Below are positions 1-8,899 of a stretch of DNA of 64,000 nt, one piece after another (the stretch's first letter is position 1; the number at the start of each line of letters is the position of its first letter). A model generated the notes under the pieces. That model had not been told where the DNA came from. It did no database searches and was given only the letters and a program-made list of their open reading frames with translations. The position numbers and the translations under genes are program-made. The DNA lies in contig CP154957.1 in the NCBI GenBank assembly GCA_039621445.1, positions 41,008,011 through 41,072,010 on the forward strand. Reading direction: 5' to 3'. This DNA comes from Euglena gracilis (taxonomy: Eukaryota; Euglenida; Euglenophyceae; Euglenales).

Positions 1-2
1 GG

Positions 3-476
3 TTAAGACAGCAATTCCAAAATTTCATAAATCTGGAAACAGATTTATTTGCCTCCCCAGGCAACAAAAAACTGCCCAATTTTGTGGCCAGGTGGCCCCA
101 TTGGGAGGCCACAGCAGTAAATGCACTACAATGTCCACTGGACAACATGGGGGATCTTTATGCAACCCCCCCCCCCTGGTCAATAATCCAAAAATTTCTG
201 CCCAGGTTGAAAATGTTTCCCCAGACCAAAGTTTTGATGGTCACCCCCTACTGGGATTCAGCCACATGGTGGCCCCAATTAATAAAAATGAAAGTGCCAG
301 GGACCCCCTGCCTGAAAATCACCCCCTACAGGGGTATGTTCACCAATTGCAGGGGGGAACAAATGCCACCCCCCAGGTGGCCCCTGCTTTGCATGATTTG
401 CTCAGGCAAATTTTGGAGGGGAAGCAAATTCAGGTTAAAACCATTGAAGATTTCCTGGGGAGAAACCCCTGTTTAA
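3..476 (+). pseudogene. 3' end of RT/RNase H polyprotein, DIRS-type element A (cut by window edge)
   Basis: The frame is open from base 3 to a stop at 474-476, with no start inside the window. It matches the segment that follows RNase H in DIRS-type pol proteins: DLFASPGNKKLPNFVARWP (about 42-98), then a conserved YATPPPWSII stretch near 157-188. Element E carries the same signature (EVDMFCTPSNKKLPKF), about 40 residues after its RNase H ADSLTRE box. It overlaps the recombinase ORF in another frame by about 210 bases, the usual DIRS arrangement. The polymerase and RNase H core would lie upstream of the window, so catalytic residues cannot be judged. This segment shows no stop or frameshift, so it may be the end of an intact ORF; it is called a pseudogene because the neighbouring recombinase is interrupted. 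Confidence 0.7.
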
Positions 477-1582
477 AGCGTTATCAGAGTGCCTTTGCAC
501 TTCTGTGGGTAATTTTGGAACACATGGGGGTGCTCCCCCCTGAAGCCACCACTGACCAAGTGGCTGACGCTTTAATACAATTATTCCAATTTTCAAAGGC
601 CCAAGCCCGTAATGCATACAGTGTAATGCTTTTGATTCCTGGGTTTGGTGGACTGAGATTCCACACCCTGTTAACCCCCTACAAGAGGCTTTGGAACCAA
701 AATCTGGAGAAGTATGGGGCATTTTGGGATCCCCTCCCAATCCTCCTGGGGCTGGCCAAGACCCCTATGCCCACTGATATTTGTACATTGCGTACCCAGC
801 TGATTTTTTGCTGACGAATTCTCTGTTTATATCGATCCTCTGACTTGGCACAAGTCAAACGAACCACCAGTGTGTTGGGTAGGGCACCCTACATCAAAAT
901 TAAGCGTAAAGGGCAAAAATTTCACAAGTGGGAGAGGGTTGTGTCCATACCCCAGTGTCCCCAAATAAAACCATTTCATTTAATGATGTGTTATGTGGCT
1001 GCCACACGTTCATTCGTCAGACCTGGGGGCCCCATCCTAATTTCATTAAAACCCCCCTTCAGAGCCATAAGTGCAGACACTGTTGCTTCTATCACAAAAG
1101 ATTTTTTGGCCAAACATGGGGTGACTCCCCAGGTGTGGGGGGCCCACTCCACCAGAGGGGAAGGAGTTGGTTTACTGAAAAAATTGGGCCTTTCTGCCCA
1201 AGAAGTTTGTGAAATTGGCCAGTGGAGGGGGGTGGAGGCTTTTACAGCCCACTATCAACGACTGGGTGCCCAAGGTGCCCTGGAAAATGCCCTGGCCCCC
1301 CTAATTTCAGTGCACAATCTGGCCTCACAAGGGCAAAGTGCGGAGCCCGAGGTGTCTCGTACTCCCTCGAGGAAAACCGACCAGGGAGGAAGGGACACCG
1401 AGGGCGAAGCACAAAGACCTTGTGAGCCCGACCCCCCCACCCGTAAACGAAAATTTGTCTTCAAAAGCCCTCGGTCAGAGAGTGGGGGCCAGGGGGGGAG
1501 AGGGGGGGGACCCCCAGGGGCAAGAAGTCACGTCGCCAAGTCGGAGCAGCATCGTCAGCCAACTCCGGCGAGGCGGCACTAA
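266..1582 (+). pseudogene. Tyrosine recombinase of DIRS-type element A, one in-frame UGA
   Basis: A 439-codon frame starts at the ATG at 266 (MVAPINKNES, shared with the recombinases of elements B and E) and is open except for one TGA at 812-814. Visible catalytic signature: LYRSSDLA with the presumed Arg I at 833-835, the box HSTR at 1145-1156 (HxxR), the Trp of EIGQW, and the nucleophile candidate Tyr in FTAHYQRL at 1253-1255. DIRS recombinases replace integrase and join circular cDNA to the genome. The last 80 or so residues (SAEPEVSRTPSRK onwards) are low-complexity and Arg/Pro-rich, and are encoded by the terminal complementary repeat. The stop replaces what would be Arg-Arg if TGA came from CGA. 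Family assignment is firm; whether the UGA is an inactivating mutation is inferred. Confidence 0.8.
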
Positions 1583-1717
1583 GCAGGGACTCCTAACCCA
1601 ACGCAGCAAACAATCCAAACAACACCGCCGGCGAGCAAGGCATGGCCTCACAAGGTCTTTGTGCTTCGCCCTCGGTGTCCCTTCCTCCCTGGTCGGTTTT
1701 CCTCGAGGGAGTACGAG
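1356..1717. repeat. 71-bp perfect inverted repeat at 3' end of element A
   Basis: Arms 1356-1426 and 1647-1717 are perfect reverse complements over 71 bp, separated by 220 bp. The left arm lies inside the recombinase ORF, the right arm downstream. DIRS elements are known to carry an internal region complementary to their termini, used to template circular replication intermediates. I interpret the left arm as that internal complementary region and the right arm as terminal repeat. A related, diverged copy of the right arm lies at about 34060-34130. Confidence 0.85.
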
Positions 1718-1738
1718 AGGGACCTCGCTTGCGAAACA

Positions 1739-1930
1739 AAAAGGCCAGATGGGACTCGGACCCCCACGGCAGAGGAAGGGGGGGGGGAGGAATCAAGAGG
1801 GCGAAGCACAAGAGGATGGTGAGGGCCCGCTGTCTTTGCTGGCTGCTCTGCTCTGGTGTGGTTGTGCCTTTGTTGCCGGAGTTGGCGGCGATGAGGCCTC
1901 CTCTGACGCCTTGGCGCAGCTGAACCGTTG
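1739..1930. repeat. Left terminal region of element B
   Basis: Bases 1745-1815 read as an inverted, diverged copy of the internal block at about 2110-2180 (GTGCTTCGCCCTCTTGTTCC side). Bases 1816-1925 match the terminal repeats of B (right end) and E, including GTTGCCGGAGTTGGCG and GATGAGGCCTCC. The first 20 or so bases of the core terminal repeat (ACCATTCGGGCTCCGCAC) are absent here, so this terminus looks truncated where it meets element A. Confidence 0.5.
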
Positions 1931-1952
1931 TGGCCTCGCCCCCCCCCCCCTC

Positions 1953-3246
1953 TCACATGGTCGCTTGGTGGGGGGGTCCCCCGGGATGGCTGTCTCTTTC
2001 TGGTGTATTTCTGGGTCGGTGGTTGGGGTTGTTTGGTTTGGGGCCCCCTTTCTGGCTGGGATGTTTTTCTTTTTCTGCTGATTTTTCGGGTGGGGGGGTT
2101 GGGCCCGCCACCTTCTTGTGCTTCGCCCTCTTGTTCCCTTCCTCCCCTTCCTCTAACGTGGGATTAAGAGACCATTCAGGCTCCGCACTGCGAGATGGTG
2201 AGGTACTGTGCACCCCCCTTTGGGCCATAATTTTTGATACGACTCCCAGCCTCAAATAATGGACGTGAAAAGCTCCAGAAATTTTACCCTGACCCAGATG
2301 CTGGACTTCTTCCACTTGCAAACCAGCATTCTTCCACCATAAAACCCCAGCCCCTCTGGTGCTGTGGGGTTTCTAATGGTTGGTGTCCACCCCCCTCTTG
2401 CAACACTTCTTTGGTGATGGAATTCACTCTGTCTGAGGTCAAAGGTCTTTTACCATCTAAAGACCATAAAATTTTTTTTGTGTCCAACCATGTGGGCTGT
2501 CCTTTCCACATATTCTTTCATTAAATGCCAGGAGCTTATGAGGGGGCTTTGTGGCAAATTCAAAATCTCCTCCCACCTTCGGTATTGCCACCCTTTCCTT
2601 TGCAACAAAATGAAGACTTTTTCTGCCACAAAACTGTTCTTTCGCTGGGTTCTGGATAGATCACCCCCCCCTGTGGAAGGCCAAAAGCCTCCAACAGATG
2701 ATGAGTCTGTTTCTGAGCTCTTTCACAGACAGTTCTGAGAGGGGTTTTGAATTTCTGATGGTGCTCTCTAGTGGGGTCCCAAAAGTGGGCATACCTGCAG
2801 ACATTAGAATTCCATTTTCTTTTCACTGGAGCCAAACGAGGTGAACACCTCAACGAACCAAACCATGGGAGTAAAAAAGCTGCTTCATATGCATGTCGTG
2901 CAGTGTTGAGGCTTTGAACAGCAAGATCAAAGCCTCGGCCATCTTGTGGACCGACCGTGCAGTCGTGCAGGGTCACCCCTTTGTGCAACAATTGGCCCAC
3001 CAACGTCCTGAAGGCTGAGACATATCTTTTGACGTTTCCCAGATTTTTTATTTAATTGTCGGCACTGGACATCGAAACTTCCTGGGATTGTAATATTTGC
3101 CTGACACAATCAAGCAGGCCAAATTCCACTTTGGGGGGGGGGGCATCTCCTCCCCCCAGCAGTTGGTGAACAGACCCCACTTTTAGGGGGGTACCAGTAA
3201 AACTTTGTTGCCTGGCTGCCTGATTTAAATTAATTTGCGCCACCAT
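1953..3246 (-). pseudogene. Tyrosine recombinase of element B, frameshifted
   Basis: Homologous to the recombinases of A and E. It starts at MVAQINLNQAARQQ (3246) and runs through LDCVRQILQSQ, then LLPWFGSL, KRPLTSDRVNS, EEVQHLGQ and HYLRLG. The pieces lie in three different frames, so at least three frameshifts have occurred. The HSTR box survives in the DNA at 2355-2366 but in a different frame from its neighbours. The C-terminal tail passes into the terminal complementary block (SAEPEWS). Non-functional. Confidence 0.75.
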
Positions 3247-3290
3247 AATTTCGAAACCCAGTGGGCTACGAAAGTAGGTCTGGGTTTAAC

Positions 3291-4095
3291 ATTGTGGGGC
3301 AAGTCAAGAGCTATTTAGTGTCAATGTCATTTCTCAGAATTCTGACAGATCAACTTTGAAAAATGGTGAATCTGCACACAAAGTAGGGTCGGGACCACAC
3401 CCTAACCATTCCCCAGGGGGTCAAGGATAAATTGTGGAATTAAAAGAATTTTTACAGCCAGGTGTTGGCAGGGCAATTTCAATACGAGGCCTCTCAGGAA
3501 CTCTTTTCAGACAGCACCACCTGGCAATGGGGGGGGGGGGCAGGCAAAGTTTCAGGCCAAAAGGCGCGGGAGTTTTGGAGGGACCTGCATGACCTTCAAA
3601 TCAATTAAAGATATTGCAGGCTGTAGTGGAAACAGTAAAAGCTTTAGCCAAACCAAAACAAATAACTGTGCTCCATGTGGACAGCCAGGTGGCTGTAAGC
3701 TACTTAACAAGGTGGGGAGGCAAAAAGCCCTACCTAAATACCATCTTAAAACCCCTGCTGTATCATTTTCAGGGCAAGCAAATCAATTTGCAGGTGGTTT
3801 GGGTTCCCACAAAGGAACAATTGGCAGACTCCCAGACCAGGGAGCAAAAGGACACAGGCGATTATATCCTAAAGCTAAACATCTTTCACAAAATTGTTCA
3901 ATTTTTCAGAAAGGACATAATCCCAGAGGTGGACATGTTTTGCACCCAGCAACAAAAAATTCCTCAAGTTTGTTTGTTGATACCCTCACCAAGGGGCCTT
4001 GCTGGTGGATGACTTGAAGGCAGATTTAAGGGGCCTCCCCCGAGTTTATGCAAACCCCCCTGGAGCATCATTCCCCAGTGGGTTCAGAGATTAAT
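3291..4095 (+). pseudogene. RNase H segment of element B, inverted in place
   Basis: All other parts of B lie on the minus strand, but this roughly 805-bp block reads on the plus strand. An open stretch at 3614-4012 carries LHVDSQVAVSYL (RNase H third acidic region) and EQLADSQTRE (last Asp), then EVDMFCTQQQK. Upstream, SDSTTWQWG at about 3512-3540 is the first catalytic Asp region in another frame. Comparison with E (16225-15134, same order, uninverted) places the breakpoints after TTTAACATT at 3293 and before AATAGAGC at about 4093. A 3-bp inverted ATT/AAT microhomology sits at both joints. Confidence 0.75.
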
Positions 4096-4216
4096 AGAGC
4101 TGTGTTTTCTGCAGCTCATTTTTTGTGCTGTGAGCACTTTGCCTAGCTCCTTCCTTTATTAAGGAATTTCGTTTTTCCGGAGGAATTTCCAGTTGGCCTT
4201 CTTTCAAATTGATCCA

Positions 4217-4416
4217 CTAGCCAAAACACTTTATTTCCTGTGTGGGTTCCAGGAAGGATTTGTGGAGGTATAATCTGAAACCTGCCAGTAAAAGGTCCTT
4301 TTTTATATCTGCCAAATTTTGGGCTGCCCTCTTTTTGCAGGGGGCTAACAGCAAAATGTCGGCCAGGTAGATGAAAACCACCTTTCCCTCCCTACTCCAT
4401 TTCCTTTCCCAGACTC
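4217..4416 (-). pseudogene. Reverse transcriptase palm of element B, downstream half
   Basis: Reads KVVFIYLADILLLAP, the YxDD box of the RT with the first Asp changed to Ala (YLAD), followed by LADIKKDLLLAGFRLYLHKS, typical of the segment after motif C. One catalytic Asp is therefore lost. The upstream half of the same RT resumes at 6209 on the far side of the nested element. Confidence 0.75.
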
Positions 4417-4420
4417 TCAG

Positions 4421-4842
4421 TGTGGGATTCGCTCCCAGATGTGCAGCAGAATTAAGCAGAGCCAGGCCAGAGATTCCTAATTTGTACATTCCACAATCTG
4501 TCATCTGTAACTGTGTGCAGGTGGCAAGCAGTATGAACCATTTGGGGCTTTGACTTCTGGTTTGTTTCTTGCTGTGGTTTGTGAAGGTTTGGCACAATGA
4601 ATTAGTTGATTGAGGAATCAAGGTGCAAGGAGGAGCAGATTGAAAACGAAAATTTGAGGCAGTGTGTCAAGTACCTGGGGAAAGATCCTACAAATATCTG
4701 TGTCCCCTGGGCGCTGAAAGTTTGCTGAAAGGGAAGTATTTATTCTGCCAGGGGCGCACATGAATTGCGACAGAAAAACCTGTAAATGTCAATTCTGCCA
4801 ATGGCAAAGACAAAGTGGGGGGAAGAGTGGGGCCCCCATACA
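4421..4842 (+). repeat. Left LTR of the TRIM-like element
   Basis: Begins TGTGGGATTC and ends CCCCCATACA. Clearly similar to 5775-6204 along its length (for example CAGATGTGCAGCAG and GACAAAGTGGGGG), with scattered substitutions, so the insertion is not very recent. Confidence 0.7.
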
Positions 4843-5020
4843 CAAAGGGTTCACGAGACTTCCAGAGATGTCCAAGTTGTACATGTTGAAGTTTGCAAGT
4901 CAAGGAATGCTGAGGTCTGTGATGCCAGCATCAGGCATTACAGCCCTGGACATGGTGATGTTGAAGTTGATGAAGGTGGATGTGGTGATGTACAGATAGG
5001 TTATGGGGACCCATTGCATG

Positions 5021-5142
5021 CCAGAAGTGGTGATGGAGACGATGCTCAAGCTGTGCATGCCACAGGTGTACATGCTGGTGACCAGAAGTGGTGATGGAGA
5101 GGATGCTCAACCTGTGCATGCCACAGGTGTACATGCTGGTGA
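5021..5142 (+). repeat. 61-bp tandem repeat, two copies, inside the TRIM
   Basis: The block starting CCAGAAGTGGTGATGGAG occurs at 5021 and again at 5082, nearly identical. It lies in the interior of the nested LTR element and adds no coding signal. Confidence 0.85.
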
Positions 5143-5774
5143 TGCAGTGCAAGAAGCAAGCCAGAAGGAGGTAGCAAAGGTCAGCTGCAATTGCACCGAC
5201 GAGGAAGGGCCGTTCAACTGGTAAGTCTCGAAGAAGGATGTGGCTGGGCCAAGTGCACACGAATCCAAGTCGAGAGTGGAGAATTAGACGACCAGCTGGA
5301 AGCGGAGAAGTAGCAGGCTGAAGCTTAAGGCTGCCAATCGACTCGAGGACTGAGCGGACTGGGTGTTAACCTGATTGTCTTGTTCCTTTTGCCCTCCTGT
5401 AGAAAGCTCCGGGTCGAATTTTCAGTGACATGTCGGTTTGTGAGGCAAGTCCTGGTGGCCCATGTTCCTGAATTTTTGCCCAGGTAACTTTTGCCACAAA
5501 CCCCCGCCCCCTGTGTGGCAGGCACTGGTAGCACGTCTTCGACGATTGCTCAGGGAGCCATTTCTCCAGGGAACCAATTGCCCCCTGTACACAAACCGTA
5601 GGCAGTGGGCCACGGCATGCACGGGTGTGGAATGGTGGGGTCGGCAATTGCTCGAAAAAAGGCTTGTGTGGCTCGAGGGCCGTGAAAAGGCAGGTGGCAC
5701 AGGCGAAGCCCATCTGTGAGCGACTCCCAGATGCCAAAGGCTGATATAGCTTGGGAAGCTTTTGAGGAGGGGAG

Positions 5775-6204
5775 TGTGAGATCTCACCCTCCCAGATGTG
5801 CAGCAGATTTGAGCAGAGCCAGGCCAGAGATTACTAATTTGTACATTCCACAGTCTGTCATCTGTAACTGTGTGCAGGTGGCAAGCAGTATGAACCCTTT
5901 GGGGCTTTGACCTCTGGCTTGTTTCTTGCTGTGGTTTGTGAAGGTTTGGCACAGTGAATTGGTTGATTGAGGAATCTAGGCGCAAGGAGGAGCAGATTGA
6001 AAACGAAAATCTGAGGCAGTGTGTCAAGTACCTGGGAAAGATCCTACAAATATATGTAGCCCCTGGGCGTTGAAGGGTTGCTGAAAGGGAAGAATTTATG
6101 CTGCCAGTGGCGTACAAGAACTGCTGCAGAAAAACCTGTAAATGTCAATTCTGCCAATGGCAAAGACAAAGTGGGGGCCAAAGTGACCTCCCCCCCCCCC
6201 GACA
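5775..6204 (+). repeat. Right LTR of the TRIM-like element
   Basis: 430 bp starting TGTGAGATCT and ending CCCCGACA, directly after a polypurine tract. It contains a C12 run near the 3' end. Together with the left copy it defines the element boundaries. Confidence 0.7.
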
Positions 6205-6500
6205 TCATGAGAGTCATACATTTCTGTGGCAGGCTGCTGATGCCAAAGCATGCAGCTTGAAACTGCCAGGTCCCCTCCCACTCGCATGCAACCATTTTTT
6301 GTCATTTTTCTGTGCAGCTTTAGGTGGAAAAAAAGCATCTTTCAGATCGATTTTGCCACAAAATAAACCTTTTCTTACATATCGGATATCGGAAGATGTG
6401 TTCTTCCATGTGTTCCAATCGGAACTTCTGGGGGGTGAAGCGGGTATTCACTGTTGACAATCTGAAATTAATATTTCTTTGGTCTTCTCCCCTTCTTTTT
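6205..6500 (-). pseudogene. Reverse transcriptase of element B, upstream half
   Basis: Minus-strand DNA encodes the RT finger/palm start, followed by MLFFHLKLHRK at about 6338-6306, equivalent to the motif A region DAYFHLQLHSS of element E. The bases GCATCTTTCAGATCG at about 6335-6349 are the intact counterpart of the site that the LTR array occupies in element E. In-frame stops are present. Confidence 0.7.
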
Positions 6501-6597
6501 TGGAAATGATGAAGTTAGGGACAAACGGCTTTGCCTCCTATGGGGGGATGTGCCTGTTTGCCCATGCACAATCGTTCCCTCAGAATTTTATGAGCAG

Positions 6598-7890
6598 TCA
6601 TAATTTCTTGGAGGGTTTTGAATGAATTTTAAGGATATCTGAGGGGGGAGGGGAACATCTGCCATACCCCTCCCTTATCAGGTTTATTACCTCTCTGCTG
6701 GCTCCTGCTTTGACCCAGTGGGATATGCTGGCCTGCATGGCCCTGTAAGGGGTCACACCCGGGTGTAATGTGTCTGTAGATTCCATAGGCCCCATCACTT
6801 GGGTCATTCCCCTTGGCTGACCCATCACTGGGGCCACCTCTGGCTGCTTCATCACTGGGGCTTCAGCTGGCCCTGCCATAGGGCTTCCCAAGTACAGGCT
6901 TTCCCCTGTTTTCGAATGATGGGGGAAGGTCTGTGTCTGCCGTGGGGAGGTACATAGAATGCTGGGCTGATTATCTTCTGGGGGGGCCTGTTTGAGCCAA
7001 TCTTGGGCCTCCCCTCCAAGGGCTGTGTGGATGGTCTTGAATGTATTGGCCTGTACTGGCGTTTAGGGCCATATGGCCTCCACTGGCCCTCAGGCCTGCC
7101 TGGTCTCCATTGGCCTTCTCTCCAGCCTACTCTTGTCTCTTCTCTGTCCACTGTCCTGGCATGGGCTTGCTGCCCCTGGGGAGTTTGTTTTTGAGGGTGC
7201 TGGGTGGGGGGAAGTTGGACATACCTTTTCCCAATGGGACCTTTCCAGTTTGGGAAAGTGCCTGCCATAGCCTTTACCCTGGGCCCACCGCCCTCTTGAA
7301 TGCTGGCTGCCATAGCCTTCACTTTGATTTGAATCCTTTGGAATTCTGATATTTCTTGAAAGGCTGCCATAGCCCTTGCTTTTTCACCTGGAAAGAGGAG
7401 CAGAGAAAAGGGGGTTGAGTCTGTTGGACCTGTGGTGATACTCCATTGCCATCATCATGTTGAGTGGGGGAGTTTGAAATCTTTGATGTGGTGTGGGGTG
7501 GGGGGTTTGCGATGGCAACAGACTGACGTGCTGCTGCCGCCTCTCCAGCTTCTGCACCTGCTGCTGTGTCGCCACCTTCCCCAGCTTCTGCTGCCCTCTT
7601 GGAAGTTCATTGAAGTTCTTCTTGGAAGTCTGAATTCCTTTGAAATTCCTTCTTCATGGAAGACCAGTTGTTGACCTCTGCCTTAGCATTTGCAATGCTT
7701 CTGGGAATAATTCCAGTTGAACTCGAAGATTTGAAACCTTCCTCCAGGAAGTTGAAGGTCCGAAAAAAAAAAGTTCGGTCCACCAGTTGATAAAAGTGAT
7801 GGCCTTCGTGAATGGAAACTCCTCGTAAAATAATTCCAGTTGAACTCGTTGAAGCAAAATTCTTAGCCTTCAGGTGGAAGGGAAGAATCA
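6598..7890 (-). pseudogene. Gag-like region of element B
   Basis: Two overlapping open stretches (7370-6852 and 6891-6598) encode a Pro/Gln/Gly/Arg-rich protein with repeats of EGQWRP and with KAMAASIQ, then PVMGQP repeats followed by SHWVKAGASREVINLI. The same modules in the same order occur in element E (32.6-31.6 kb). Position upstream of RT and composition suggest a Gag or Gag-linker; no zinc knuckle is visible. The stretch from 7890 to 7380 is more degraded and has stops. Confidence 0.6.
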
Positions 7891-8019
7891 GGAATCAGCA
7901 AACTCCGGCAACAAAAAGCAGTAAGAAGCACACCCCCGCGCAAAAACAACCACACCAGAAAAGAACACCCGGCAAAGAAAGCAAGACCTCACCATCTCGC
8001 AGTGCGGAGCCCGAATGGT
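7885..8019. repeat. Right terminal inverted repeat of element B
   Basis: Reverse complement reads ACCATTCGGGCTCCGCACTG, then GAGATGGTGAGG, TTCTGGTGTGGTTG, GCTTCTTACTGC and TTGCCGGAGTTTGC, matching the left end of E (13774-13910) and part of the left end of B. It ends at 8019, where element C starts without spacer. Confidence 0.7.
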
Positions 8020-8050
8020 CCTGTCTTTCCTCGCCGGCTATTGCTCTTTG
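8020..8050. repeat. Left terminal inverted repeat of element C
   Basis: 31 bp starting CCTGTCTTTCCTCGCC and ending TTGCTCTTTG; the reverse complement of 11660-11690 differs at one position. The first base directly follows the terminus of element B. Confidence 0.85.
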
Positions 8051-8720
8051 TTTTCCTTCTCTTGTGCCTTCTCCTTACCGCTTGGTCGTCGTCGGCAGTT
8101 GGCTGGATCGGTGAGTTGAAACCTGGCGGTCCCCCCCCCATTGGTTGACATCTTTCTGGGTGGGGGGGGGGAGGTGGGCCCATCTTGCCTTTTTGTGTCC
8201 CAGGTGAAGCCCCTCCGGCCATGGTCACGGTATATCCCAGGACTAATGGACCACACTTGCTGCACACTTTGGCTTGATGTGGCGTTGTGTACACCAAAAC
8301 CTGTTACAACCAACTTTTTTGCCAACGAGTCTCCAGCAATTTTTGCTGCACCCAATCTCCGGTAGTGTTTTGCAAAAGCTTCTGTGTTTTTCCAACCCCC
8401 CAAATCACACACCATTTCTGAGGATAAACCCAAAGACTTCTACATTTTGACTGCAGCATCCCTGGTGCTGTGAGCTCTGAAAACGGACGTGGGTACTCCC
8501 AAGTGTGATAACAAATTGTTGGCACTCCTGCCAAAACTGTTGGATGCCAAAGGTGCATAAGTAGGATTTACAGAAAAGAACATTGCGGCACCCTGCACAC
8601 CCTGGGAAGCTGCCAAAGCCACCAACCGACATAGCAAATCAGAAGGACATTCATCTCTGAGTGCACTCGGCAATGTCATCAATTGTTCGAATCTGGGCCT
8701 GAGCTTAATTAAGAAGACAG
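8038..8720 (-). pseudogene. Tyrosine recombinase of element C, C-terminal part with in-frame UAG
   Basis: Encodes FRAHSTRDAA (HxxR box, near 8480-8450), a TAG at 8440-8442, then in the same frame LGLSSEMVCDLGGW and FAKHYRRLGAAK carrying the catalytic Tyr candidate. The N-terminal half, including Arg I, is not recognisable, and the recombinase frame runs directly on from RNase H-like sequence, suggesting an internal deletion. A Pro-rich tail follows, ending in the terminal repeat. Confidence 0.7.
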
Positions 8721-8899
8721 TTCCCACCTTGGACTTGACTGGACTGGACCGGATTTTTCCAGCTGGGCATTCCCTGGGCTGGCAAATATGTCCACCTGGG
8801 GGCAGATTTTTTTGTGGAGAAAATTTGCAAGATGTGCAGAAACACATACTTTTCAGGGTAAGTTCCCCTCTGTCCCTTAACCACCTTGAAATGCCATCT

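Larger units (their letters stand above)
4421..6204 (+). mobile_element. TRIM-like LTR retroelement inserted in the RT of element B
   Basis: Two direct repeats (4421-4842 and 5775-6204) flank 932 bp without recognisable coding capacity. The right repeat is preceded by a polypurine run (GAGGAGGGGAG, 5764-5774) and both begin TGTG and end ACA. Flanks TCAG (4417-4420) and TCAT (6205-6208) look like a 4-bp target duplication with one change. Element E has the uninterrupted sequence at this site (near 16418-16440). At 1.8 kb with no gag or pol it fits a terminal-repeat retrotransposon in miniature. A convincing primer-binding site after the left repeat is not seen, which is the weak point. Confidence 0.7.
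1739..8019 (-). mobile_element. DIRS-type retroelement B, degenerate, with nested TRIM and internal inversion
   Basis: On the minus strand the order is Gag-like (7.9-6.6 kb), RT (6.5-4.2 kb, split), RNase H (4.1-3.3 kb, inverted), recombinase (3.25-1.95 kb). Terminal sequences are related inverted repeats: about 1815-1925 at the left and 7885-8019 at the right, sharing the GATGGTGAGG and TTGCCGGAGTT blocks. All coding parts carry stops or frameshifts. It is the closest relative of element E in this window and serves as its uninterrupted paralogue at 6331-6350. The right end abuts the terminus of element C at 8019/8020. Confidence 0.75.

Noticed and set aside
266-1582. Bacterial or phage integrase (HxxR...Y tyrosine recombinase)
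   Set aside because: It overlaps a DIRS-type pol end, has three relatives in the window next to RT and RNase H, and carries complementary terminal repeats; the context is eukaryotic DIRS retroelements.
1642-1923. Frames over 90 codons on both strands at the end of element A and start of B
   Set aside because: Inverted-repeat DNA read in all frames; no protein family.
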